Source of the DNA: Terramyces sp. JEL0728
Lineage: Eukaryota > Chytridiomycota > Chytridiomycetes > Rhizophydiales > Terramycetaceae
Reading direction: 5' to 3'
DNA length: 64,000 bases
Assembly (NCBI GenBank): GCA_027603945.1
Contig: JADIIU010000015.1
Location: forward strand, 1 to 64,000
Both the position numbers and the translations under genes were made by a program. Every line of letters starts with the position of its first letter. Within the stretch, counting starts at the first letter, position 1. Of the stretch, positions 43,883 through 54,817 are shown piece by piece. The notes beneath the pieces are model-generated. The model ran no database searches and was not told the DNA's origin. It saw only the letters and a list, made by a program, of their open reading frames with translations.

Positions 43883-45621
43883 TTATACCAAAGTTTGCAG
43901 AGTCTTAAAGTTTGGAGTTCCCAATCCAGTAACTGGATCCCAGCCTGTTTTAGCAGAGAAACCATTGGTACCACATCCAGGATTGCTTCCAGAAGTAATA
44001 TCATTCAACCCTTGATAGCCTTTGCTGTATAACCATGGGTTCAAGAAACCAAGTGGGGCTTTTCCTTGACCCAATAGATAGTCGTTAAGGTTAGAGATGA
44101 CACCAGCAAAAGTAGGAGAAGAGCATGAAGTACCACTAACGCTAGTTGAAGATCCGCCGTTAATAATATTGAAATTTGTAGCTTGAGCAGCAACATCTGG
44201 GAAACCTCTTCCAGTAGCATTATAGAGCCCTTTGTAAGTAGTTCCCAAAGAAGTCAAGTAGGTTTGAACGTTTGTTGATTGGTAAGAAGGTGTTGCAAAG
44301 TAGTTACTGAAACCACCAGTTGAAAGCGAAGCAGCTTTTTCAGGAACACCGCTAGTACCACCAACAGCAGTGATATATGGACAAGATGCTGGGAATGTTG
44401 GTAAAAATTCTTTGGTGTTTTTGCCATCATTAGATTGGCAAGTTCCAGATTGGCCACCAGAAACACCGCCGTCACCAGACGAAAACAGTAACGATTTACC
44501 TCTTGCTCCAAGTTGGGCAAAGTCATTGCAGACACGAACAGCATAAGAGTATGGAACAGTTTGTTCATCATCTCCATAAGAGGTGGTGATTGTTTGTGGA
44601 ATGTCTGCATCTGCTTGGGCCAAGACATAGTTTAACCAGTCCAAGTATGGTTCATTCGAGTTGGTTTGTGTATTTGCATCTGGGGTAAATGGTGGAGAGC
44701 CGCCAGTTGAATAAAAGATGTGTTTAGTTGGGTAGGTAATTGCTCCAACGTATTCAACATCAAGATCAGCTTCGGTACCAGCACTGCCAGAATCTTGTGG
44801 GTTGGTTCCACCATTGATCAAAACTGTAGAGAAAGTATACGATGAGCTGGCAGATGGGTTGTACTTTTTGATAAATTTACTTAAATCGGCTTGATTGGCA
44901 TATTCGCCCAAGTAACCAGTGACTCCGACAATAGAGCTTGCAGAAGTTGGCTGGTATCCGCCAAGGTTATAAAGAGTGTTCAAACATGTTGGAGTTACAC
45001 CACCACTGCATGTTGCCAATTTAGAAAACTGTTGCAAGTCAGCATTGGAGCTTTTAGCAACTTTCTTTGGAATACTGGCGAATTTGGTAGTTGGCTGAAC
45101 GATGTCGATGTGGTTGTGGACATAAGTTGGAAGACTGAAAGCTGGTGCATTGATACTAACAATTTTTGATGCTTGATGTTGGTATACCTTGTACTTGGTA
45201 TTGAGCACTATAATTAGTGTGGATTACTCTTTTGAGCTTGGTCAACAGTGACAGATACAGAGAGCCAATCTTTGTTGGCGTTCAAGACACCACCTTCAAC
45301 TCCGTTCTTCTTGAGCCATCCAAAGACTGCATCAATGGTAGACTGTTTTGGAGAAATCAAGTCGCTTACTTGCTGTTGAGTCAAATGTTTTCCGTAATCT
45401 GGAGAGGATGGATCGCTTACTTTATACAAAGTGCTGATAAGCGCATCAATGTTTTGTTGCTTGATACCAATTTGCAAGTCTAGTTTATGGTCTAATGGAG
45501 CGTCAGAGATTTCTGCCCAGCCAACTGGAACAACGTGCGATTCTTTGAGTGCAAAGTTGCTGGATGGGAGTGCTAGTGCAGCAGTCAAGAGAAGAGCAAA
45601 CTTCATTAGTGGTTTGTGCAA
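43883..45621 (-). CDS. Secreted sedolisin protease (copy 2)
   Basis: Counterpart of 29477-31215. The 441 residues after the 20-nt intron are identical to copy 1 despite numerous synonymous base changes, a sign of purifying selection on both copies since duplication. Active-site residues are intact. Confidence 0.95.
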
Positions 45622-46101
45622 GTTGGGTGCGATTATTTATATTCTTGCGTGAGGGATGGTAATTGATTTCATGCGGTTGGTTGATGCGGACCATCTTTGT
45701 GCGGATTTACATTCCTTGCATTTCGCCATAGAAGAGGATGGTAATCAAATCGCAGCAGAGATGCATGCAAGTTTTTCATATTTGAAGAGCAGCACCAATT
45801 CTTTCCGTTAACTTTCGTCCTAGCTTGTATTTCTGTTTCTTTGCCGCACACGCATGTTCAATGCACACACATGAAGTCCATCACCAACACATGTGGTTTC
45901 GCTGTACATTGCGTAATTTTACTTTATTCCCATTGAATAAATCAAATTCCCTGTTAATAAGTGGAGCTGCTCGAAAGAAATTTTGAATTCAGCCATCCAA
46001 ATATGGTTTTAATCCATGTTCTGTCAAGTACCTCCAAGCATTGAAGATTTGCATCGCCTAAATTGTAGATCGGCTATTGACTTTGGCCGAAATTTGTCCA
46101 A
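45622..46101. other. Divergent promoter region, sedolisin / ORC2 (copy 2)
   Basis: Counterpart of 31216-31700 with several small indels (for example an 11-base loss near 46060), the most diverged part of the unit, as expected for non-coding DNA. Confidence 0.5.
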
Positions 46102-47523
46102 ATGTCCGAAAGTTTGATTTTGTTTCCAGATCTAATGACTCTCACCACCAGAAATAGCAATAAGATTAATAATACCGCTCCAAAAAGGTCCACGCCGATC
46201 AAAAAGGCAAGAAGCAGCAGTAAGAACGCAACACCAAACACAAAATTATTGAAAACGGGTTTGGATGTAACTACCAAAATTGAAAGCGAGCTACATTCAA
46301 GTGACGAAGAGTACATCGATAAGGAAAACTTACCGATAAACTCGCCTGCTGGAAAGGAACTATTTACACTGACAAAGAAACACTCCAGTCTTGAAAAGTT
46401 TATCACTCCGTTCAAAGATCGCCAGCTGAAGTTGCAAAAGAACAAGGAAATGTTGAAAAATGTGGTAGACATCGATAGTTCTGACGAAGATGATGATTAC
46501 TTTAACAACGTCAACAATACCAAGACATCCAACAACACTCTCAGTTTTTCAATGACTCTCAGCGATTACAATGAAAAGGCCAACGGCAGTAAAGTAGACA
46601 ATAAACAACTCCTAGATGCGCGAAGGACTGACTTTTTTCAATATCGGTAATACGCTTTTAATCAGATTTACGTTACAGCAAGGCTTCAGTCTATTATTCT
46701 ATGGCTATGGCTCCAAATACAGTTTAATGAACGAATTTGTCAGCAAGTAGTTTATTTTTAATCCAGATACCTTGAAGAAGGGCCAGTGATAAATATCAAT
46801 GGATTTCATCCAAATACATCCTTAAAGCCAGTGCTGTCTAAAGTTATTACAGATGTTATCAAGTATGATGGAGCAATGGGGTCTCTACAGAATATGGCTG
46901 ATATTGTCATCAAGTATATTAGCGAGCCAGACTGTCCATATCCATTTTTAACTTTTGTAGCGCATAATATTGAAGGCACTGGAATCCAAAATGAACAATC
47001 GCAACGAATTATGTCTCAGTTGGCAGCCTGTAAATCTATATACTTTGTTGCCTCATTTGACAACATCAACACACCACTTTTATGGGACAACTCCAAGCTG
47101 TCAAACTTTAATTTTATTTGGCATGATCTGACTACATTTGAGCCCTACACTATGGAAACTTCCTTTGAAACTAATATCCTTGGCAAGAACAAGACAAACA
47201 CATTCCAAGGGACGCGCTACGTGTTGGAATCACTTACAGCAAATGCCAAACAAATATTTATGCTACTCGCAGAGCATCAGCTTGCTGTAATGGAAAACAA
47301 AGCAGCTGCAAACGACGGGTTATCTTTTCAAACATTTTACCAGCGTGCTAATGAGTCGTTTTTGTGCACATCGCAGCTGACATTCAAAACGTTATTGACT
47401 GAATTTAGAGATCACGAAATCATCAGCTCTGTTACCAATAGCGATGGGCAAGTGCTGTATATACCGATGGATAAGGGTGTGTTGGAGGAACTTGCTGAAC
47501 AAATAAAGGAAATGCTGGTTTGA
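46102..47523 (+). CDS. ORC2: Origin recognition complex subunit 2 (copy 2)
   Basis: Counterpart of 31701-33122 with both introns kept. It has about six residue changes in the core (for example NIS to NTS, IADVV to ITDVI, ETKAAAS to ENKAAAN, KSV to KGV), more than any other duplicated gene noticed here. Intact. Confidence 0.92.
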
Positions 47524-47641
47524 TTACCTGTCTTTAATTATTCCCTCTCCAGTATTAATTCAACATGAAGGTGTGCTACACGTCGTTTAGTTGTTGACTG
47601 AATCCAAAGTTTTTCATGTTGTCCCAATTTTACAAAAACAA

Positions 47642-48531
47642 ATGCAAGGATTGAAAATTATCAACAGCAAGGAACTAAATATACTGCAAATTAAACATGC
47701 AACTTCCAAACATTGTATAGTTTTCGTTCATGGGATGGGAGGACAAGTACGAACCCCTAACATAGATCCCTCAATTCCAAAACCAAATCGATTATTTTTC
47801 AAAATCTTACAATATCTTGGCGTACGATTATGTGGGACATGGAGCAAGCAAAGTATCCACCGATGCCTCAGATTACGACATATTTTCGCTTGCTAGAGAT
47901 TTACATGAAGTGTTGAAACTAACAGAGGAATATTCCAAAATACTGGTCCGATCAAGTTAATTTAGTTTGTTTGTCATTCATATGGGACTTTGTTGACCAA
48001 CCTGATGATTCATGAATTTGGATCAAAGGAACAGTATGCTGGGATGGTGTTGATTGGGCCAAAGGATGTGATTAGTAAAAAAGAGTACGACCAAACTAGG
48101 ATCATTACCTATCTCCCGTTGTTTTTGTTGGACATCCTGAGAATGTTTGACAGATGGGGCGGTATACGATCGCTGTCCATCAACAGGATTTTAGGTCCTT
48201 ATGCGTCGCTGGATATGAAGAGCATTCAACTCAAATTCAATCTTCACACTCCAACAATTGTAGTCAGAAATATGGTTGCAGGAATGCGGCCATTAGAATC
48301 AAGCATTTATTCCCACGCTATTCCCACTCTAATTGTAATGATTTGTTTAAATAGATTGGTGGTGAATACGATCAATTGACACCAAGAAGGAATGCGGACA
48401 ATGTTGCCCAATGGCTAAGACTGGATGAATCACGAGTGAAATGGTATCCAACTGGCCATATGGCTATGATGGAACAAACTGTCAAAGTAAACTCAGATAT
48501 CAAAGAATTTGCAGAGGAACATTTCAAATAA
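47642..48531 (+). CDS. Alpha/beta hydrolase, ABHD8-like (copy 2)
   Basis: Counterpart of 33250-34139 with the same three introns and catalytic motifs. Sequence just upstream of the ATG differs from copy 1 by several indels, supporting this ATG as the true start. Confidence 0.85.
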
Positions 48532-48535
48532 ATTT

Positions 48536-49121
48536 TTAGTTTACTTTTAGCGAGCTTGATACTTGACTGAAAACAATATCCCAATCCCAAGCAACATCCG
48601 GTTCATCCAGCTGTTCCACTGTACACAATGAGTTACTGACCAACACTGATAAATCTAATCCCGCAATGGCAATTGGCCTTGTCTACATTAAAATAAGTTA
48701 CTGATAGAGAATCGCTGCTCAATTCACTTTCCAATTCTCCAATAGATCGTGGGAGACTGAATTGTCTTTGAGCAGGAGCTGCAGCAATAGTAGTGGTAAT
48801 ATCTTCTTCACCTCCTGCATCCAATAAATCAGGAATCACAACCATCACTTCATCTTCCAATCCGATTACAGTTTTCTTTTGCGAATCGTCAATATCACCA
48901 TCACTAGTAGTCACTGGTCTTCGTTTTTTCTTTTCTTCAACATCCCAGCCAGTCTTTGCGTTTGAATTTACGTTGTTGCTTGAATTTGATCCAATGTCGG
49001 TTCCTAATATCGTCGACATTCTTTTTGCGAATGTCGCTGGTGCTTTTTCTGTTTGGCTTCTCCTTCCTTTTTTTGGTTCTGATGGTTCCTGAGGTAAATC
49101 AAAATGAAAATCTTCGTCCAT
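48536..49121 (-). CDS. IFT43: Intraflagellar transport protein IFT43 (copy 2)
   Basis: Counterpart of 34144-34729, intron and conserved DVAWDWD block intact. An upstream in-frame extension to 49211 exists only because of base changes in the shared divergent promoter and is not adopted. Confidence 0.88.
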
Positions 49122-49183
49122 CTTGTTTATTACAACGCGTAAAAACAACCCCTGAATTTTACAGACGATTGAGGAATTGTACA

Positions 49184-49721
49184 ATGGTAATAATATCCAA
49201 GAATGCCGCAAATCCGAATGTGGTTACTGTTTTTGGTTCAGGAATATCTTTTGAGACTTTTGGAGCGTCAAAGTTTTTGAATCTTATGTTTGGAAAGTCC
49301 AACACTGGACGCTTGTCCAATAATACATCCATCCCTGTGCCAATAAAACCAAAGAAATCTTTCACTAAACCGAAACCTGCAGAACCTGCAGAACCAGCGA
49401 AACCAGCGAAACCAGCGGAAAAGAAAGAAATTAAACAGCATGCAGTTCTAGTAGATAAAACAAACCAGGAGGAGCGTAATCCACCCTTGACACCATTCAA
49501 AAAAGTTTCATTCATCGATGCTCCTAAATTACATATCAGCGATACTCCCAAAGTACTGTTTTCTAACCTAGCGCAAGGAATTGCACTTGGGAACACCATT
49601 ACGAATACCTAAAACTCCAAAGCTAATCCCAGTTTCAACTCCAACAGTAAATATAACACCGCTCAACAGGAATAATAAGGTGGTTCTACAGCTGGGCAAG
49701 ATACTAATGGAAAACGAATAA
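49184..49721 (+). CDS. Disordered Pro/Lys-rich protein, intact boundary gene of the duplication
   Basis: A 172-residue protein after removing a 19-nt intron (49553-49571, GTACTGTTTTCTAACCTAG), which repairs a premature stop and joins DTPK to RKELHLGTPLRIPKTPK. Composition is mostly disordered: KPKKSFTKPKP, a short AEPAEPAKPAKPA repeat, several TP dipeptides (possible proline-directed kinase sites), and a hydrophobic end (NKVVLQLGKILMENE). It is divergent from IFT43 copy 2. Its 5' part is the donor of the chimeric gene at 34784-34987. No domain recognised; a cell-cycle-regulated role is a guess from TP sites only. Confidence 0.6.
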
Positions 49722-49723
49722 AT

Positions 49724-50029
49724 TTATTGAAATTCTTTTGAAATCAACTGCAAATCCCTAGATTTCAACTCTATGCTTTTTGTAAGGTCCAGTAGCTTTT
49801 TAATTTCGGTATGCGAGGTTTCCAGACTCTTTCTTATCCTTGTATCTAAGGGATTATGGTTGTCGAGGTATTTCGTTACTTGCTGGTCAATCCCGCAATT
49901 TTGCGTTGATTTTGCTAGACCTATCCAATCATTTATTGCTTTTTGAGCCGCTTCTGTTGCTGGATCATCTTCTGTGGGCAAGTATGGGATAAAATTATTC
50001 ATTAAAAAGGAAACAATTTCTGTGTTCAA
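49724..50029 (-). CDS. Small helical protein of unknown function
   Basis: A 101-residue intronless ORF with an ATG start. The sequence is protein-like and alpha-helical throughout, with heptad-like spacing in the C-terminal half (SLETSHTEIKKLLDLTKSIELKSRDLQL), suggesting a short coiled coil. Its stop is 2 bp from the convergent gene's stop, in keeping with gene packing here. Not recognised; a small structural or complex subunit is possible. Confidence 0.5.
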   Translation of the reverse strand: MNTEIVSFLMNNFIPYLPTEDDPATEAAQKAINDWIGLAKSTQNCGIDQQVTKYLDNHNPLDTRIRKSLETSHTEIKKLLDLTKSIELKSRDLQLISKEFQ

Positions 50030-50047
50030 AAGTCCGATATTCTAACG

Positions 50048-50995
50048 CTATTTATTCTTTAGATAGAAAATCAATTCACTCTGCAGCAATTCCCACATGC
50101 GATACTTTCCTTCATTTTCAGAAATCAAGTTTTGAAACAAAATAAATCTAAATTAGAGGTGTTTACAGGTAATTCTTGATTAAAGAGTGGATTATTCTTG
50201 AATAGAGTGTTTCCAGATGTATTCCTTCTTGGATGCTGATTTCTGATTCGCTGTCTTTGTAAGGTTCAATATTATACGTAAAAGGCTGATTTAGAAAAAA
50301 CTAACCCACAGTATTGGATTTATATAATACGTTGGATAGTAATCTGGTATGCTAATTTGTCTGGCGTATGGCCCTAGTAGCTGCGCGACCATGCTGTCAC
50401 TCATCGAGTTGTTGAAATAAATTCTCTTTTGAACAGTAGAAACATAGTTCGAGTCAAGCAATTCCAAATGATTGCCGGAATGTTTCATATTAACAATTTG
50501 CGGCAGTGAACTGGGATAGCAATTTGCATAATTGACATTTTTCAATGGGACCTAGATCAGATGAATCTTACCCAACCTACGTTAACGAAGCTTGCCTATA
50601 GATTCGTGACTGTATTTTAGTGCTTCGCTGATGAATATTTCTATGCGCTGCATCAAGAATGGAAGCTTTAATCTCTGTAGAATATCCAATTTTGCGATTT
50701 GGGTTTCCATTCTGCCTCTGTCAATCGCATAAAAATCAATGTAGAACCCTACTTCTGCATCATAGCAGTTTTCAAGTAACTCAAAGTATGTCGCAGTTTG
50801 TTGATTCTCCATCCAAGATAACCACTGAAGGAATCGCTTACCAAACAGTTTATGGAAATAATAAGTATTTGAGCTGATAAGATTGGACAAAATCGAGGCG
50901 TAGTCCAAAGGCGAGACTGCAGGGTCATTTGCAATGTTGATCAATCTCAAACTTTCATTGCCATAAGTGTAATTGTGGATGTTGAACGATTGCAT
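50048..50995 (-). CDS. Unrecognised conserved-looking protein with a 5-nt microexon
   Basis: A 289-residue protein assembled from five exons. Reading 5' to 3': MQSFNIHNYTYG...HESIG, a 19-nt GC-AG intron (50577-50595), a 5-nt exon GTTGG (50572-50576), a 20-nt intron (50552-50571), then VPLKNVNYANCYP...NPILW, a 20-nt intron (GTTAGTTTTTTCTAAATCAG) and a last 19-nt intron (GTAAACACCTCTAATTTAG). The 5-nt exon is required to keep the frame. The protein is mixed helical with aromatic-rich patches; no family recognised. Confidence 0.55.
50572..50576 (-). other. 5-nt microexon between two ~20-nt introns
   Basis: GTTGG on the minus strand, flanked by GCAAGCTTCGTTAACGTAG (19 nt, GC-AG) and GTAAGATTCATCTGATCTAG (20 nt, GT-AG). 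Joining through it yields ESIGWVPLKN with no stop; skipping it shifts the frame. Confidence 0.6.
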
Positions 50996-51037
50996 GAAAA
51001 ATGCATAATTTCACTGATTTGCAATTTATTGCATGAT

Positions 51038-52581
51038 TTATTGGATTGGAAATTTATCAAATAAATATTGATAGAAATCTGGGTAAGAATTTTGGAATTC
51101 GGAAGGGAATTCAGAATAGTTCACTATGATAGCAGTCATGCTCGCGTCAATTGAAGCAGAAAAACTACTGGAGACTGCAATGCCAATGAAAAATGCGACA
51201 CTGCCTACAGCATAATAAGCAGCAGAAAAGGAATGCTCCTTGCTATATAAATAAACAGAGCAGAAACAGGACAATGCACCTACAAAAACATTGAGCACCA
51301 AGAAATATGCTGAATCGCTTCCGCAAGAATAAAGTCGAGAGAGACCTTTGGCCTCCCGGTAAGAAAAACTATTCCTTGCAGCTTCCAAGAAGGGAGATCC
51401 ATGGAATGCCACATTAGTAAATGCAAATCTCGAAATAAATCGCAATCTCTTTCCAAATTGAACGCAGACACAGCTCAAGCATCCGCAAATTAGCACAAAT
51501 ATCGCACCCATTTCCGATTCAATTAATACTGTCCCGCAATTTGCATTTGTTCCATTTCCCCAAATTGACAAAAATTCAGAAACAACAAGAATAAGCGAAG
51601 CAAAGGTAATTTGTCCCATGTTATTGAATGTTCGGGCAAGCACATCAGGAACACTGTTTTTGCTAACAATGCCAGTAATAGTCGCAACCCGGTGGAAATT
51701 TGTAATAGTCTGACTTGCCCAAAACAACATGAATACATAAAATACGTACAATGCGATATATAAGTTGAAGCTTCCAATTTCTTTCTTTGAAGCAAAGTGA
51801 TTAAACGCAACCAGCCCCAAAACCCAGTAGATCGTAAAAACAACCTGAATCACTACATTAATGCCACTTGCAAAAAATATTCTGCGATGTTGTAGTTTGA
51901 GTTGGTTTGTAAATTGAATCAATTTGCTGAACAGTCGTTTCTTCATTCCAATTAATACCGAAACCCCACCAACGACTACATTATTTCAGAATTACCCAGC
52001 ACGACTAGTATTATGATCAATAAAGAAGCCATTCCGGATTGGTTTTCGTTAAATAATAGATAAATTACATACGAGAATCCACCTGCCATTCCCAACATTA
52101 CCAGGTAAAAAGTACCGATTGGAAACACACAAACAAAATTGAATGTGACTAGTCCGCCTATCAAAGAAACGACACTTGGTGCAATAATAACCGCTAAATT
52201 GAAATAAGCGTTTGAAAATTGCTTTTTCTTTGAATCTAAAACCAGTTGCGCAATCAAATAAGCAGATGATCCAAGGTATATTATACTGAATATAATAAAA
52301 ACAACGAGGAAACCAATATTTTGAATTTGTTGTTCTTGGAACGGTTTTTTGTGTGGTTTACCAAGCTGTTTCGACTCTTTATTTTGTTGGCTGCTGTCCA
52401 TAACTTTGGATTGATTACCATGTTCGAGGTGGTAGGTTTCAGTAAATGAGTTGGTGTTTGAGGCTTGTCTTGCATTTATCGATCCAGAGCAGTGCGGATG
52501 TTCAGTTGTATTGTACATTGGTTGGATTTGATCTGTAGGGCTGTAGGGTTGTGCGTCCTGGGGTCTATTTTGAGTGTCCAT
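51038..52581 (-). CDS. Choline-transporter-like (CTL/SLC44, Pns1-type) membrane protein
   Basis: A 507-residue polytopic membrane protein. An N-terminal ~95-residue Gln/Ser/His-rich cytoplasmic tail precedes about ten hydrophobic helices. A 20-nt intron (GTAATTCTGAAATAATGTAG) joins VVLV to VGGVSVLIG. Family marks include VIQVVFTIYWVLGL, an internal WASQTITNFHRVATITGIV segment and NNMGQITFASLIL near the conserved C-terminal half. CTL proteins move choline or ethanolamine across plasma or organelle membranes; in fungi the function of Pns1 is not firmly established. Confidence 0.8.
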
Positions 52582-52798
52582 TTCTAATTGAGGTGCTTAT
52601 TTTCTAAATTTGGGGGAAAATGTTCTCGGCCCACAAATACCTGACTTTGTGCAACAAATGACCATCCATCAAAGACAAGGGAGAAAACGAGCCGCCTTCC
52701 CATTTAGTTGCTCAGCAAACCGATGGTATTTCTCTTTCGCGGTCAAGCAATTGAGAAGATAGTGGAGTTTGAGATTAATAAATAGTTTGTATATTACA
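52582..52798. other. Short gap between velvet gene and CTL transporter
   Basis: About 215 bases upstream of the CTL start and downstream of the velvet gene on the same strand. Nothing recognised. Confidence 0.4.
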
Positions 52799-53392
52799 TT
52801 AGGTTTTTCTAAAGGATTCGCGTACGAGTTGGATTTCAAATTCTCTCGACAAGTTCGTGGGAAACAGCGGCTTTTCAAAAGCAGTTCTCAGTACGATCTG
52901 GAATGGGCAGGTATATAAGCAAGTCATTGACGCACTAAGCTTAGCAATGAATTACGTATCCATATCGATTACTTGGCACTGTAGAATGTACTGGCCAATC
53001 ACTTTGACGTTGATATCGTCAAATATAAAAAATATGTTTGGATTTTGATCTTCTGGATCGATTAGAACCTGTCCTTCGACAGTAAGGTTGCCAAACATAT
53101 TCTGGCTGAATGGTTTCTTGGAGTATGGAGTGTTCCGCAAGTTGGAAAGTATTTCATATTTATCGCACGAGTACAAAATTAAATTGCAAATCAGGTTCAG
53201 CGATCGCAACTAACGTTAATTGGAGCTACTTGTGATAACGTCCTGGGAGAATTAAATACTGTTTGAACGATTAGTGCCGGGTATCTAGATGAGTAATTAT
53301 TACAACAAGCTCTTAATGTACGGCTGTTTAAGTCCAGACTCTCTCCCTTTCAGTGGTTCTTGCCTGATCCTGATTTTCAATTCTTGCTTCAT
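52799..53392 (-). CDS. Velvet-domain putative transcriptional regulator
   Basis: A 177-residue protein that is essentially one velvet domain, the NF-kB-like DNA-binding fold characteristic of fungi (development and secondary metabolism in ascomycetes). In order: ELKIRIRQEPLKGRESG, YPALIVQTVF, the NMFGNLTVEGQVLIDPEDQNPNIFFIFDDINVKVIGQYILQCQVID core, then a C-terminal FQIVLRTAFEKPLFPTNLSREFEIQLVRES. Three introns are needed: 19 nt (GTAATAATTACTCATCTAG), 20 nt (GTAGCTCCAATTAACGTTAG) and 21 nt. Each restores the domain. Very compact compared with Dikarya velvet proteins. The start at 53392 is the first ATG; an upstream 5'UTR intron is possible. Confidence 0.75.
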
Positions 53393-53836
53393 CTAAAATT
53401 TTCGTTAGTGAATTCCAAGTTTCACATTCGCGTGGCTGGAAAATTATGGTGTAAATGGTAAACGAAACTCTCTCTCCGATAAGGTAAAGCGATTGCAAAA
53501 GCTAATATCGATGGGCCATTATCAGACTGACGGATTGATCAATTTATCCAACTAATTGCGCAGTTGTTGCCATTTATCCGGTTTTTCAAAATTTGCTCCT
53601 TTGCGGGGATTTCAACCGTTCGTGTTCATAGCCTACACAGCAATAGACACATGGTACATAACATAGCATGTAATAAATATATATCACTATCAACAACAGA
53701 TTTAGTGCCTCGTGAAAGCTTGTGAAATTTAAGCAAATTAAAATTTTGACGATAACACCAGAAATATTTTAGAGAAAAGGCTCCTACATGTTTGCTTTTA
53801 AGGCCGGGTTCTTGAAAAGCAAGTTTACGCGTTTAG
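53393..53836. other. Divergent promoter region, velvet / coiled-coil gene
   Basis: About 440 bases between two divergent starts, among the larger gaps of the window. AT-rich, no gene or repeat recognised. Confidence 0.5.
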
Positions 53837-54759
53837 ATGAGCAAAATCAAACGAAAGCCAATCACACCAAACGATGAGCCGCCGGAATTACCAAAACGAA
53901 ATAGCACTCTAACCCATAGTTTGTCATATTCCTCCTCAATCAGTTCGGATATGGATATCCGCCCATCGCTACCGGTGAGAAGTTCAACATCTGCAAAAGT
54001 ATCTCCAACAAAGCCAGATGATACAAAACGGCTGAATTCATTCTTACATACACCAAAACGGCTGTTTCCAGGAGATCATATCAGGTAATTCGAAAATAAT
54101 TTTGAACAAACACAATCACTCAATTTGAATCTAATCCACAAATGGAAGATTTGCTGATAAATTCAACAGGATTGAAGCGCTCTTCAACTCTCAAAGTATA
54201 ATAAATTAACACAGGATTTGCGAAAACACGTTAGAGACCGCACTAAAAACCCAGATGATGCTGCATCAGTTGATTCATCCAAATCAACAAGAGAAGACAC
54301 TGCAAACAAAATCAAGAGCGCGTTTAACGAGCTTGAAAACCTGAAACGAAAAAATGAAGAATTAGAAAAGAAACTAAGCAAGTATGGTAAATATTAGCTA
54401 AGAAGAAATAAAGTCCGACAAGAAGGAATCAAACATCAAGCAAATATGGAGCGAAATTGAGGTAGCTCTCTGCTAACAAGGAAATGACGAATACCATGAT
54501 GAAAGAATTAAAAATTGATGGGACGAAAGAGCTCACAGAGAAAACTCTGATGGAGAAGCAACCGATGGAGGGAGAATTATCAAAAGAAAGCAAGGAGAGC
54601 AAACAGACAGCAGAATCTAAAGCAATAACCAAGCAAGAAGTGTGGGTCAAACCTAAAAAAATTCAGGAAAGTACCGAAACCCTGGATGTGCAAGATCCTG
54701 ACCTGTCTTCCCAGTTTCATTCTGATATTTTAAAGATGATGTCCAGCTTTGGCTTCTAA
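53837..54759 (+). CDS. Ser/Thr-Pro-rich coiled-coil protein, unknown
   Basis: A 281-residue protein if four segments are removed. Three are canonical 19-nt introns (54196-54214, 54387-54405, 54462-54480). The first (54085-54104) is a 20-nt segment starting GTAATTCG but ending TG instead of AG; its removal gives an open frame (HIRTNTITQFESNPQMEDLL) that continues in phase. The N-terminal ~100 residues are Ser/Pro-rich with repeated TP/SP sites (PITPND, VSPTKP, HTPKR), the middle is a short coiled coil (FNELENLKRKNEELEKKL), and the end reads SQFHSDILKMMSSFGF. Family not recognised. HMMR follows on the same strand 58 bp later. Confidence 0.5.
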
Positions 54760-54817
54760 TAAATTGAAAGATTATTTCAATGTCCGAATCACCAAAATCT
54801 TTTCACAATCTGCTGCA

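Larger units (their letters stand above)
34987..49381 (+). repeat. 14.4 kb tandem segmental duplication, copy 2
   Basis: Second direct copy. The junction reads AAACCTGCATGGTACTC: AAACCTGC from the unit end, ATGGTACTC from the unit start, sharing a single A. The right boundary is at about 49381, where the donor gene continues into its own Ala/Pro/Lys-rich segment. Confidence 0.97.

Noticed and set aside
20584..49381. The repeat as a transposon or retroelement array
   Set aside because: The unit holds ordinary single-copy housekeeping genes with introns, has no terminal repeats and breaks inside two unrelated coding sequences. It is a segmental duplication.
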